Below are positions 7,362-16,329 of a stretch of DNA of 64,000 nucleotides, piece after piece; the first letter of the stretch is position 1; each line of letters starts with the position of its first letter. The DNA is from Eubacterium sp. An11 (GTDB lineage Bacteria > Bacillota > Clostridia > Lachnospirales > Lachnospiraceae), in the NCBI RefSeq assembly GCF_002161065.1, contig NZ_NFLV01000011.1, positions 1-64,000 on the forward strand. Direction: 5' to 3'. The position numbers and the translations under genes are program-made. Below the pieces are notes generated by a model. It did not search any database. It saw only the letters and a program-made list of their open reading frames with translations, and was not told the DNA's origin.

Positions 7362-9551
7362 ATGGACCTGGTGAAAGATTTTGTACAGAGGATAGTAGGA
7401 TTTCTGCAGGACAAAATGAGCCGCCTGCGGAAGATGAAGAGAAAGAATAAATGGAAGCTGGCAGGGATTGTTCTGGCGGTGGCGCTGGTGGTCGTTGTGG
7501 TGGGACGGCTGGCAGCGGGACGAAGAGGATCCCGCAGTGCGTCGGCGGAGACGACAGTGCAGTCAGCCACGGCTGAGACGGGAAGCATCAGCACAACCGT
7601 GGAGGGAACCGGAACTTTGCAGCAGGGAACGGCAGAAAATGTAACGGTACCGGTGGGTATAAAAATTGAAGAAGTTCTGGTGGAAGCCGGCGATGCGGTG
7701 ACGGCAGGGCAGCAGCTTGCCACGGTGAATACAGCCTCCGTGGCAGCGCAGCTTCTGGAGGTGGAGGAAAACCTTGATGATGTAAAAGATGAGATCGCAG
7801 ATTTATCTGATGACGCCGACGAGGAAGGAACCACCGAATATCTGGAAGCTCTGGTGTTAAAGGGACAGAGAAAGGAGCTGCGGCAGGCGAAAAAAGCGCT
7901 GAAAGCGCTGTTGGATACAGGCGCCATTGAGGCGGACAGCGACGGGATCATCGGAGAAGTCTATGTATCGGAGAATACAGAGGTATCCAGTTCTTCCGGC
8001 AGCTCGGGCACATCTTCCGCTTCCGGCACGTCCGGTATATCCACAGTGACGGCGGCTAACACGGCCGTGACGGCGGCCAATACGGTCATGACAGCCAATG
8101 CGGCAAATGTGCAGGCGGCCAGTGCGGCGGCAATGACGCTGTCTTCTGCGGGAACCATAAAGGCGACATTTCTTTCCAGCAGCGGAACCGCCAAGAGTAA
8201 CAGTGACACGGAAACCACGATCATCCCATCCTGCAATCTGTCGGTGACGGCGCCGGTGACAGGGGCTGTTCCGCAAAACAGTATTACAACAACCGATAAA
8301 TATACGGGACAGATTTCCTGGAGTTGTAACGAATCTGTATTTCAGGCGGGAACCGCCTATACGGCAACCATTGTGTTGACGGCAAAGTCCGGATATAGTT
8401 TCTCATCGGATACAACAAAGGTCAGTATACCAGCTGCTTCCTCTTTCAAGCAGGAAGTGAGCGGCGACGGGAAAACAATGACAATCTCCGCGGTCTTTGC
8501 AGCCACGGCGGCAGATGCCACGGGCAGCAGTACCCAGTCCGGTTCCAGTACGGAAACGACCGCCGGTACAGGGAATTCTTCCGGTGCCACCGGCAGCAGC
8601 TCCGGCGGAACGACCGCTTCTTCCGGAAACAGCGGTTCCTCTGATACCGGGGGAACCTCCGGAAGTGACAGCAGTTCTGCAGAAAGTACTACGGAAAGTA
8701 AAAATTCCGGAGCCAGCGGCAGTACGGACGCGTCCAACAGTACAAACGGTACGGGAGCTGCGGGAGGAAACGGCGCCGGCGGGCAGAGCGGCAGTGGATT
8801 TTCCAGAAGCTCCGCGGGCGGATCGGCAGGAAGCGGCAGCGCCGCGGCAGGAACCAGCACAGCTTCCGTCAGCGCTGACTCCACCGGCAGCAGTTCCTCA
8901 TCCGGGGATGAATACAGTCTTTATGAGGCAGCTGCATTTTCCATTGTCAATGAGGATGAGGCGGTGGTATCCATCCAGGTGGATGAGCTGGATATTTTGT
9001 CCGTGAAAGAGGGGCAGACAGCGGCCATTACCATGGATGCCGTGGAAGACCAGGAATTTGAAGGAACGATCACCAAGGTATCCGCAACAGCTTCCGGCGA
9101 CAGCAGCAGTGCCAAATACCCGGTGGAGATCACGCTGGAAAAGACCGATGATATGCTTTACGGTATGAGCGCTTCCGCCACCATTCAGGTGGACGAGGCG
9201 GAAAATGCCGTGCTGATTCCGGTCAACGCTCTGCAGGAAGAGGGAAACAGTACGTTTGTGTATACAGAAAATGACGGGGACGGCAATCTTTCCGGAAAGG
9301 TGGAGGTCACTACGGGACTTTCCGACGGCAGTCAGGTGGAGATCACCAGCGGACTGGAGGAAGGCGATACGGTTTACTATCTGCGGACAGGAACGGATTC
9401 CGGCGGCAGTGAAGGCACATTTCCATCCATGGGCGGCGGAAAAAACGGTGAGATGCCGTCCGGTGGACGGGGCGGTTCTGAAGGCGGCGGACGGGAAGCC
9501 GGCGGCGGTTCCGGCGGGCCGGGAGGCAATCCTGGCGGCTTTGCGCAGTAA
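7362..9551 (+). CDS. HlyD/MacA-type efflux adaptor with a large low-complexity and Ig-like insertion
   Basis: 729 residues against the usual 350-450. Membrane anchor about 33-50; first lipoyl/hairpin half about 75-203 (VPVGIKIEEVLVEAGDAV, coiled segment 128-190, DSDGIIGEVYV). The normal continuation resumes at about 518 (SLYEAAAFSIVNEDEAVVSI) with the beta-barrel and membrane-proximal domains to about 675 and a Gly-rich tail. Between them lie about 310 extra residues: Ser/Thr/Gly/Ala-rich linkers flanking a compact domain (about 291-383) with GTAYTATIVLTAKSGYSF, a motif of Ig-like repeats in Gram-positive surface proteins. Family knowledge says the protein links an ABC permease to the envelope; the insertion may span or bind the thick wall. 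It begins a four-gene set with tight spacing. Confidence 0.85.
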   Translation: MDLVKDFVQRIVGFLQDKMSRLRKMKRKNKWKLAGIVLAVALVVVVVGRLAAGRRGSRSASAETTVQSATAETGSISTTVEGTGTLQQGTAENVTVPVGIKIEEVLVEAGDAVTAGQQLATVNTASVAAQLLEVEENLDDVKDEIADLSDDADEEGTTEYLEALVLKGQRKELRQAKKALKALLDTGAIEADSDGIIGEVYVSENTEVSSSSGSSGTSSASGTSGISTVTAANTAVTAANTVMTANAANVQAASAAAMTLSSAGTIKATFLSSSGTAKSNSDTETTIIPSCNLSVTAPVTGAVPQNSITTTDKYTGQISWSCNESVFQAGTAYTATIVLTAKSGYSFSSDTTKVSIPAASSFKQEVSGDGKTMTISAVFAATAADATGSSTQSGSSTETTAGTGNSSGATGSSSGGTTASSGNSGSSDTGGTSGSDSSSAESTTESKNSGASGSTDASNSTNGTGAAGGNGAGGQSGSGFSRSSAGGSAGSGSAAAGTSTASVSADSTGSSSSSGDEYSLYEAAAFSIVNEDEAVVSIQVDELDILSVKEGQTAAITMDAVEDQEFEGTITKVSATASGDSSSAKYPVEITLEKTDDMLYGMSASATIQVDEAENAVLIPVNALQEEGNSTFVYTENDGDGNLSGKVEVTTGLSDGSQVEITSGLEEGDTVYYLRTGTDSGGSEGTFPSMGGGKNGEMPSGGRGGSEGGGREAGGGSGGPGGNPGGFAQ

Positions 9552-9565
9552 CGGGAGGTGTGCAG

Positions 9566-10267
9566 ATGATTGTATTTGAAGATGTGTCGAAAATTTATCA
9601 TATCGGTGATGCGGAAGTACACGCCCTCGACCACGCCAGCATCAATATCGAAGATGGGGAGTTTGTCAGCATTGTGGGACCTTCCGGCAGCGGCAAATCT
9701 ACCATGATGAATATCATCGGCTGTCTGGATGTGGCGGACAGCGGCCGATATTTGCTGGATGGTATGCCCATCGAAGATTATTCAGAGTCGGAGCTGGCAA
9801 AAATCCGAAGCAAAAAAATCGGTTTCATTTTTCAGAATTTTAATCTCATCGGCAATCTGACAGCGGAAGAAAATGTGGAGCTGCCTATGATTTATCAGAA
9901 GGTACCCAGAGAAGAGCGGAAAAAAAGAGTGGAAGAAGCCCTGGAAAGGGTGCAGCTTGGTGCCAGGAAAAAACATAAACCCAACGAACTTTCCGGCGGA
10001 CAGCAGCAGCGGGTGGCCATCGCCCGGGCCATTGCCTCCCGCCCGTCGCTGTTTCTGGCCGATGAGCCGACGGGAAATCTGGACTCCGCCACAGGAAAAG
10101 AAATCATGAAGCTCTTTCATGAGCTTCATGAACAGGGAAACACCATTGTCCTCATTACCCACGACGAATCGGTGGCAGAGCAGGCAAGCCGGAGCATCCA
10201 CATTCTGGACGGAAAAGTATTGGATGATGCCGGCACATTTGCAGGAAGAAAGAAGGTGCGCTTATGA
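9566..10267 (+). CDS. MacB/LolD-type ABC transporter ATP-binding protein
   Basis: 233 residues. Walker [10 protein letters not shown] (about 36-44), Q-loop FQNFNL, signature [14 protein letters not shown], Walker [13 protein letters not shown] and a switch histidine in LITHD. It powers the adjacent FtsX-type permease. A GTG start at 9560 is too close to the GGGAGG site (9553-9558), so ATG 9566 is chosen. The stop overlaps the permease start (ATGA), showing translational coupling. Confidence 0.94.
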   Translation: MIVFEDVSKIYHIGDAEVHALDHASINIEDGEFVSIVGPSGSGKSTMMNIIGCLDVADSGRYLLDGMPIEDYSESELAKIRSKKIGFIFQNFNLIGNLTAEENVELPMIYQKVPREERKKRVEEALERVQLGARKKHKPNELSGGQQQRVAIARAIASRPSLFLADEPTGNLDSATGKEIMKLFHELHEQGNTIVLITHDESVAEQASRSIHILDGKVLDDAGTFAGRKKVRL

Positions 10268-11445
10268 TGCAGCAATCGGTAAAAATGGCCTGGAAGTCCA
10301 TTTCTTCCAACAAAATGCGCTCCTTTCTGACTATGCTCGGCATCATCATCGGTGTGCTGGCCCTTGTGGTGCTTGTATCTCTGGTCAGCGGGGCGACCAG
10401 TTCTGTCAACGATCAGATTTCCAGCATGGGCGCCAATCTGATTCAGGTGTCCGTCATGGACGATAAAGATAAGCCTGTCAAACTGTCAGACCTGGAAGAT
10501 CTGGCGGAAGAAGAGGAGATCAGGGAAACAGCTCCGGTGGCGCAGATCAACAGTACCGCTTCCACTACTTACGCTGAGGAGACGGCGGTAGTTTACGGCA
10601 CTACCGGAGCTTACTCAGATATCATGCAGCAGGAATTGTATTCCGGCCGGTTCTTAAAAAACACCGATGTGGATAACCACACCAATGTGGCGGTCATCAA
10701 CGCGGGGCTGGCCACGGAAGTGCTGGGGAGAATGGATGTGGTGGGAGAAACCATCAAGCTGGATGGCGTTTCCTACATGGTGGTCGGCGTGCTTCAGGCC
10801 GATGACAGCGATACGTCTACCACCCAGACTTACGAAGCGTATATTCCTTATACCTCACTGGTCCGCCTGACGGACAGTGTTTCCATGGAAATCACTTCTT
10901 TTTACGTGTCGGCTGTCAGTGAGGAGAGTCTGGACCCGGCGGAGGAAGTGGTGACGGAAATGCTCATGGAGCGGTTTGATCAGGACGAAGACGCATTTAC
11001 GGTTATCAACCAGTCCACCATCATGGAAGCCATGGAGAGCGTCAACTCGATTTTAAGCCTGCTTCTGGGCGGTATTGCCGGCATCTCCCTGCTGGTGGGA
11101 GGTATCGGCATCATGAATATCATGCTGGTGTCGGTGACGGAACGGACCAGAGAAATCGGTATCCGGAAAGCCATCGGGGCCGGCCGGGGCGTGATCATGC
11201 TGCAATTTCTCATCGAGGCGCTGATGATCAGTCTCATGGGATGCGCCATCGGTATTTTGTTATCCTGGATAACGCTGCAGGTGATTTCAGTGATCGGCAA
11301 AGACAGCATGACTTTTGCCCTCTCGCCGGGGGTAGTCTGGATCGCCGTGGCGTTTTCCATCCTGATCGGCGTGGTGTTCGGCATCTACCCGGCCAATAAG
11401 GCAGCGAAGAAAAAGCCCATCGACGCGCTGCGGTATAATGGGTGA
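10264..11445 (+). CDS. MacB-type ABC transporter permease
   Basis: 393 residues with the MacB/FtsX layout: N-terminal cytoplasmic helix, membrane helix 1 (about 18-40), a periplasm-facing MacB core domain (about 45-245) and three C-terminal helices, including the GGIGIMNIMLVSVTERTREIGIRKAIGA segment (split here by family convention into a helix and the coupling loop), up to the PANKAAKKKPIDALRY end. With the adaptor and ATPase it forms an export machine for peptides, macrolides or other amphipathic substrates. A strong terminator follows at 11481. Confidence 0.93.
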   Translation: MMQQSVKMAWKSISSNKMRSFLTMLGIIIGVLALVVLVSLVSGATSSVNDQISSMGANLIQVSVMDDKDKPVKLSDLEDLAEEEEIRETAPVAQINSTASTTYAEETAVVYGTTGAYSDIMQQELYSGRFLKNTDVDNHTNVAVINAGLATEVLGRMDVVGETIKLDGVSYMVVGVLQADDSDTSTTQTYEAYIPYTSLVRLTDSVSMEITSFYVSAVSEESLDPAEEVVTEMLMERFDQDEDAFTVINQSTIMEAMESVNSILSLLLGGIAGISLLVGGIGIMNIMLVSVTERTREIGIRKAIGAGRGVIMLQFLIEALMISLMGCAIGILLSWITLQVISVIGKDSMTFALSPGVVWIAVAFSILIGVVFGIYPANKAAKKKPIDALRYNG

Positions 11446-11480
11446 CCTGGCGGTAAAATTCATGTGACTTGTAAAGTCTT

Positions 11481-11524
11481 AAACGGCAGATTCATACAAA
11501 TTCATGTATGTCTGCCGTTTTTTG
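11481..11524 (+). terminator. Intrinsic terminator of the MacAB-like operon
   Basis: AAACGGCAGA (11481-11490) pairs with TCTGCCGTTT (11511-11520), an inner CATAC/GTATG pair extends the stem, and a T run follows to 11523. Confidence 0.93.
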
Positions 11525-11648
11525 TGTTAAAATAACAAAATATCAAAACAACAAAACCAGGTATACGGTGACAGATTGCGTATGGCGGAAAGATATATTT
11601 GTCGGTTCTATACCGCGGTAAGCCGTATATTGGAGAAAGGACAGGAAA

Positions 11649-12440
11649 ATGCAGGCGGACCGGGAGGCGGCGGAACATTTGGTGCAAAATATTCTGGATA
11701 TGGGAGAAATGCTGTTATCTTCCGGGGCGGAAGTAAAACGGGTGGAAGATACCTTGAGCCGTATGGGCGCAGCCTGCGGTGCGGAAAAGGTAAATATTTT
11801 TGTGATCACTGCCAGCATCATGGCGACCATGGAGTTTTCCGGAGGGGTGCGGGTGACCCAGATTCGCCGGATTTCCCGCTCGCCCAAATATGATTTTCGC
11901 AGACTGGAGGCACTGAACCGCCTCAGCCGGGAGTGCTGTACCGGCGGCCTTTTGAGGAAAAGTCTGCACAAAGGTGGTGCAGGAGGAACCGTTCTGGAGA
12001 AAAAGCTTCGCGTATGGAAGCAGGGAGAAAATATCCGGGAGCGGTATCTGGGAAGCCTGTTGGTCACCGGCAGTTTTGCCGTTTATTTTGGCGGTAATCT
12101 CTCAGACGGACTGGCAGCGGCGGCATTTGCTCCGCTGATCTGTTTTCTGCAGAACCGCTTTGAGCCGTTCTGTCCCAATAAAGTGACTTTCTACAGTATC
12201 TGCTCCTTTGTCGCAGGAATCCTGATCTGCGTTTTCTCCCGGTGGACAGGGATGTTCCGGTATGACAGGGTGATCATGGGAGATATGATGCTCCTGCTTC
12301 CGGGCCTTGCTCTGATGAATTCTGTCCGGGATGTGCTGGCGGGCAACACTATCTCCGGTATTATGCGGCTGACGGAAAGTCTCATCTGGACCGGCGCGCT
12401 GGTGGTAGGTTTCATGGGTGCGATCTGGGTGGTCATATGA
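11649..12440 (+). CDS. ThrE-type threonine/serine exporter, N-terminal subunit
   Basis: 263 residues. The soluble N-terminal part (about 1-115) with SSGAEVKRVEDTLSRMG and FVITASIMAT matches the ThrE_1 (DUF1212) family; four to five membrane helices follow (about 135-262). In Firmicutes the exporter is usually split, this subunit supplying the N-terminal half and the next gene the rest. It probably exports threonine/serine or a related small metabolite. The ribosome binding site GAGAAAGGA lies at about 11632-11640. Confidence 0.88.
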   Translation: MQADREAAEHLVQNILDMGEMLLSSGAEVKRVEDTLSRMGAACGAEKVNIFVITASIMATMEFSGGVRVTQIRRISRSPKYDFRRLEALNRLSRECCTGGLLRKSLHKGGAGGTVLEKKLRVWKQGENIRERYLGSLLVTGSFAVYFGGNLSDGLAAAAFAPLICFLQNRFEPFCPNKVTFYSICSFVAGILICVFSRWTGMFRYDRVIMGDMMLLLPGLALMNSVRDVLAGNTISGIMRLTESLIWTGALVVGFMGAIWVVI

Positions 12441-12458
12441 TAAGAGGTGACAAACAAA

Positions 12459-12914
12459 ATGGAAATAGAAAGTATGGAACTGGCAGCGGCATTTTTCGGT
12501 CCTCTGGGTCTGGGAATCCTCTTCCATCTGCGCAGGGGACTGTTATTTCCGGCGGCCCTGGGAGGATTGCTGAACCGGCTCATATTTCTGCTGGTGTCGG
12601 AGAACGTGGGCGGAAAAATGTTTCCCTGTCTGGTGTGTTCCATGGTGACTGCGGTTTATGCGGAATGTCTGGCGAGAATATTAAAAGTTCCGGCGACCAT
12701 CCTGCTGCTGCCGGCCATTGCCACGGCGGCGCCGGGCAGACTGCTGTTTTTTACCATGAGCAGTCTCGTATGGGGATACAGGGCGCAGGCGTGGGAGTAT
12801 GGAATCACCACCGTACAGTATGCCCTGGCAGTAGCCATGGGAATCAGCCTGGTCTGGGCGTTTTTTATGATTGCAGGAAAAATGAGGGAGGAGTTATGGT
12901 TGAAAAAGAAATAA
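12459..12914 (+). CDS. ThrE-type threonine/serine exporter, C-terminal membrane subunit
   Basis: 151 residues, almost entirely four hydrophobic helices, matching the ThrE_2 (DUF3815) family that pairs with the gene just upstream. ATG 12459 is favoured over GTG 12447 because AGAGGTG (12443-12449) is then correctly placed. The gap to the upstream gene is 18 bp, and the end overlaps the next gene by 19 bp, so all three are likely co-translated. Confidence 0.87.
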   Translation: MEIESMELAAAFFGPLGLGILFHLRRGLLFPAALGGLLNRLIFLLVSENVGGKMFPCLVCSMVTAVYAECLARILKVPATILLLPAIATAAPGRLLFFTMSSLVWGYRAQAWEYGITTVQYALAVAMGISLVWAFFMIAGKMREELWLKKK

Positions 12915-13771
12915 GGCACTTCAGCCTGGAGCAGATCTGCCGCTCCGGGCAGTGCTTTCGCATGGAGAATATAGAAGAACATGAAAGTACAGATAGCTGT
13001 GAGAATACAGGGGAACATGGGAATGCAGGTGGACATGTATACAGGATTCTGGCAGGAGATAAATATCTGAAAGTCTGGCAGAACGGCAGTCTCTGTCGTT
13101 TTTATTGCAGCGAAGAAGCGTTTGAACAGTTCTGGAAAGACTATTTTGATCTGGAAAATGACTACGGCGCCTACATAGAGAAGGCCAATCCCAATGACGC
13201 CTATTTAAACCGTGCCATCGCCTTTGGCTCCGGAATGCGGATTCTCAGACAGGATCTCTGGGAGATGATCGTTTCATTTCTGATCTCCCAGCAGAATAAC
13301 ATCGTGCGGATCCGCCGCTGCATCTCGAATATCTGCGGGAAATACGGAGAGAAAAGAGAGGCGGAAGATGGTGTGATTTATTACACTTTCCCACAGCCGG
13401 AGGCGCTTGCCGGCCTTCCGGAAGATGCGCTGAAAGAATGTAATCTTGGTTATCGGAGTAAATATGTGGTGCGGGCGGCTCGCAGCGTGGTGACCGGAGA
13501 GTTTGATCTGGAGGCAGTCGGCAGCATGTCCTACCGGAAAGCAAAAGAAGAACTGCTGAAACTCTTTGGAGTGGGAGAAAAGGTGGCGGACTGTATCTGC
13601 CTGTTCGGTCTTCACCATCTGCAGGCGTTTCCCATGGACACACACATCAAGCAGGCCATGGCGGAGCATTATAAAAGGGGATTTCCCAATCGGAGATACC
13701 GGGGATTCCAGGGTGTGATGCAGCAGTACATTTTCTATTACGAGCTGTGCGGGAAGAAGGAATACATATGA
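12896..13771 (+). CDS. 8-oxoguanine DNA glycosylase/AP lyase (OGG family)
   Basis: 291 residues. N-terminal OGG beta domain (about 5-110) and a helix-hairpin-helix-GPD domain with GVGEKVADCICLFGL (catalytic Lys229) and PMDTH (Asp248), matching the Lys/Asp pair of OGG1-type enzymes. It removes 8-oxoguanine from DNA. A 20-residue, His/Asn/Glu-rich stretch at about 28-47 (HESTDSCENTGEHGNAGGH) looks like an insertion in the N-terminal domain. The start is ATG 12896 with GGGAGG at 12887-12892, inside the end of the ThrE gene. The stop overlaps the next start (ATGA). Confidence 0.9.
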   Translation: MVEKEIRHFSLEQICRSGQCFRMENIEEHESTDSCENTGEHGNAGGHVYRILAGDKYLKVWQNGSLCRFYCSEEAFEQFWKDYFDLENDYGAYIEKANPNDAYLNRAIAFGSGMRILRQDLWEMIVSFLISQQNNIVRIRRCISNICGKYGEKREAEDGVIYYTFPQPEALAGLPEDALKECNLGYRSKYVVRAARSVVTGEFDLEAVGSMSYRKAKEELLKLFGVGEKVADCICLFGLHHLQAFPMDTHIKQAMAEHYKRGFPNRRYRGFQGVMQQYIFYYELCGKKEYI

Positions 13772-14451
13772 AAGAAATCGGCAGAAAAATATGCATAGTG
13801 GAAGACGACAGGGAGATCGTAAAGAATCTGGAAATCCTTCTGACAGAGGAAGGATTCGACGTCCGGGCGGCCGGAAGCAGGAAGGAAGCGCTGCGCCTTT
13901 TAAGGGAAGAACATTTTGATCTGATCTTGCTGGATCTGATGCTTCCCGACGGCAGCGGGTATTCCCTCTGCGGCGCCATACGAAAAGAACAGGAGATTCC
14001 CATCATCATGCTCACAGCCATGGATGACGAAGCCAGTGTGGTGACAGGATTTGATCTGGGAGCGGATGATTATGTGACAAAGCCTTTTCGGCCCATGGAG
14101 CTTTTGTCCCGCATCCGAAATGTACTGCGCCGCAGCGAAAGAAAGCAGACTGTCTGTACTGCTGCGAATCTCTCGTTAGATATGCAGCGGGCCTGTGTGG
14201 AAAAAAACGGAAAGGAAATCTTTCTTTCTGCTCTGGAGTACCGGCTGCTGCTGATTTTTTTTCAGCATCAGGGGGACATTCTCAGCCGCAGCCGATTGCT
14301 GGAAGAAATCTGGGACATTGCCGGAGATTTTGTCAATGACAATACTCTGACCGTCTATATCAAACGGCTCCGGGAAAAGATTGAGGACGATCCGGCACAT
14401 CCGGTCATCATTAAAACGGTGCGCGGCCTTGGATACCGGATGGAACCATAA
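13768..14451 (+). CDS. OmpR-family response regulator, BceR-like
   Basis: 227 residues. Receiver domain with Asp56 as phosphorylation site (LLDLMLP), Thr83 and Lys105 (VTKPF), then a winged helix ending in TVYIKRLREKIEDDP. Encoded just before a short-loop histidine kinase and a BceAB-like transporter, so it most likely activates that transporter in response to a cell-wall antibiotic. The start overlaps the glycosylase stop; there is no separate promoter in between. Confidence 0.93.
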   Translation: MKEIGRKICIVEDDREIVKNLEILLTEEGFDVRAAGSRKEALRLLREEHFDLILLDLMLPDGSGYSLCGAIRKEQEIPIIMLTAMDDEASVVTGFDLGADDYVTKPFRPMELLSRIRNVLRRSERKQTVCTAANLSLDMQRACVEKNGKEIFLSALEYRLLLIFFQHQGDILSRSRLLEEIWDIAGDFVNDNTLTVYIKRLREKIEDDPAHPVIIKTVRGLGYRMEP

Positions 14452-14477
14452 AAATGTTTGGAAGGGGAGAAAATTTC

Positions 14478-15542
14478 ATGTGGCTGTGGAGAAATCCGGA
14501 AATAAAAAAACATAGTGCTGTCTGGGGGATTCTGACTGCAGCAGCTGTTGTCGGTGCTGTATGTTTTTGCGGACGGGCAGCGGCCGTCTATGTATTTGCA
14601 GTCTGTGCCGCAGCGGGACTTTTGTTCTGGAAATGGACAGAAAAACGATATGAGGACCTTTCGGAACTGTCCGCGCAGCTCAATCAGCTGCTTCACAGCC
14701 CGCATCCCCTGCGGTTTGTACCAGATGAGGAGGGAGAACTGGCGCTTTTATCCAGCGAAATCCAAAAGCTCACTCTGCGGCTGGTGGAACAGACGGAGGA
14801 ACTGAAAAGAGAGAAGAAATATCTGAAGGATTCTCTGGCCGATGTGTCTCATCAGATTCGCACGCCTTTGACATCCATCCGGATGATCGTGCCGCGGCTT
14901 AGCCGGCCGGATCTTCCCGATGCCCAAAGAATGGAGTATGCCAGGGAAATCAGTCGGCTTTTAAATCGTATGGAATGGCAGGTGTCTGTCCTTTTGAAAA
15001 TCGCCCGGCTGGAATCCGGCACAGTACAGATGGAAAGAAAGAGGGTAAACGTCCGGCAGGCAGCGGAGAAGGCGTGGGAGCCGCTGGCGATTCCGGCAGA
15101 ACTAAAAAGTATTGCCATAAAAATAGATGCAGAAGGAAATCCCTGTTTTCAGGGTGATCTGGCCTGGACCGTGGAAGCCCTTGGAAATATATTGAAAAAC
15201 TGTGTGGAACATCTGTCGGCGGGCGGACGGATAGAAATAACTGCCGGTCAGAATCCCATCTATACGGAACTTTGCATCGCTGACAACGGGCCGGGAATTC
15301 CGCAGAAGGAGCTGCCTCATCTGTTTGAGCGCTTTTACCGGGGCGCCGGAGCGGAGGCCGTCTCTGGAGAGGATTTGTCTGGCGCCGATACGGGATCGGA
15401 AGCACGGGTGGATGAACATGCCGGTATCGGTCTGGCCCTGGCGCAGATGATCATCCGCGAGCAAAATGGCATCATTCAGGCAGAAAATCGCCGGGAAGGC
15501 GGCACGGAGTTTCAGATCCGATTTTATCAGAAAGCAAAGTGA
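14478..15542 (+). CDS. Intramembrane-sensing histidine kinase, BceS-like
   Basis: 354 residues. Two membrane helices (about 13-31 and 34-52) are separated by only a few residues, so there is no extracellular sensor domain; kinases of this shape take their signal from a partner transporter. HisKA with His125 (DVSHQIRTPL), then HATPase_c with the N box (ILKNCVEH), ADNGPGIP and a GIGLALA G2 box. The upstream ATG at 14454 is in frame, but GGAAGGGGAG (14460-14469) points to ATG 14478. Confidence 0.9.
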   Translation: MWLWRNPEIKKHSAVWGILTAAAVVGAVCFCGRAAAVYVFAVCAAAGLLFWKWTEKRYEDLSELSAQLNQLLHSPHPLRFVPDEEGELALLSSEIQKLTLRLVEQTEELKREKKYLKDSLADVSHQIRTPLTSIRMIVPRLSRPDLPDAQRMEYAREISRLLNRMEWQVSVLLKIARLESGTVQMERKRVNVRQAAEKAWEPLAIPAELKSIAIKIDAEGNPCFQGDLAWTVEALGNILKNCVEHLSAGGRIEITAGQNPIYTELCIADNGPGIPQKELPHLFERFYRGAGAEAVSGEDLSGADTGSEARVDEHAGIGLALAQMIIREQNGIIQAENRREGGTEFQIRFYQKAK

Positions 15543-15548
15543 CAGATT

Positions 15549-15593
15549 TGTCACCGGGAAGTCACGGAGCTGTCACCGGAGAGATGGTATGCT
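15549..15593 (+). promoter_or_regulatory. Response-regulator operator (11-bp direct repeats) and extended -10 promoter
   Basis: TGTCACCGG (15549-15557), AGTCACGGA (15560-15568) and TGTCACCGG (15571-15579) recur with an exact 11-bp period, and a TGTCAGAAG half-site falls two turns later at 15593. The promoter has an extended -10, TG-G-TATGCT (15585-15593), and no real -35, as in activator-dependent promoters. The upstream GTGACA (15539-15544) also makes an inverted repeat with the first box. The site sits between the BceS-like kinase and the transporter genes. Confidence 0.72.
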
Positions 15594-15634
15594 GTCAGAA
15601 GACGGGATGACCAATGGAACGAAGGAGGCAGGAT

Positions 15635-16315
15635 ATGGAAATCTTGAGAGTGGAACATGTTTCGAGAATCTATGGAAAAGGGGAGACCGAGGTCCGGGCT
15701 TTGGATGACGTATCTTTTACAGTGGAAAAAGGAGAGATGACGGCGGTAGTGGGCCGGTCGGGCTCAGGAAAATCCACGCTGCTGCATCTGATCGGCGGAG
15801 TGGACCGTCCGGACGGCGGAAAAATTTTTGTGGAAGGGCAGGAAGTGTATCACCGTTCCCAGAAAGAAATGGCCATCTTTCGACGGAGAAAGGTGGGGCT
15901 TATCTATCAGTTTTATAATCTTATACCGGTGTTGAATGTGGTGGAAAATATCACGCTTCCTCTGCGGCTGGACGGACAGAAGATCAATCAGGATTATCTG
16001 GAACGTCTTCTTGATATTCTGGGACTTTCCGACCGGAAGAAGCATCTGCCAAAGCAGCTTTCCGGCGGACAGCAGCAGCGGGTTTCCATCGGACGGGCCC
16101 TCATTCATGCGCCAGCGCTGTTATTGGCCGATGAGCCCACGGGGAATCTTGACAAAAAGAACAGTCAGGAAATCATGGAACTTTTGAAATATACCAACCG
16201 GGAGTGGAAACAGACCACTCTCATTGTCACCCATGATGAGAGTATCGCCCTGCAGGCGGACAGGATCATCCGGCTGGAAGACGGACATATCGTATCCGAT
16301 GAAAAGAACCGGTGA
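15635..16315 (+). CDS. BceA-type ABC transporter ATP-binding protein
   Basis: 226 residues with Walker A GRSGSGKST, Q-loop YQFYNLIP, signature [14 protein letters not shown], Walker [12 protein letters not shown] and the switch histidine in VTHD. ATG 15635 follows AAGGAGG (15622-15628) at the right distance; the upstream ATG 15614 has no site. It pairs with the large permease downstream in a peptide-antibiotic resistance/sensing transporter and is preceded by the 11-bp-repeat operator. Confidence 0.93.
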   Translation: MEILRVEHVSRIYGKGETEVRALDDVSFTVEKGEMTAVVGRSGSGKSTLLHLIGGVDRPDGGKIFVEGQEVYHRSQKEMAIFRRRKVGLIYQFYNLIPVLNVVENITLPLRLDGQKINQDYLERLLDILGLSDRKKHLPKQLSGGQQQRVSIGRALIHAPALLLADEPTGNLDKKNSQEIMELLKYTNREWKQTTLIVTHDESIALQADRIIRLEDGHIVSDEKNR

Positions 16316-16329
16316 GAGGAGGAGAAAAG

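Noticed and set aside
8357-8884. A 175-residue minus-strand frame rich in Pro and Leu
   Set aside because: It is the antisense reading of the low-complexity Ser/Gly insertion of the adaptor gene.
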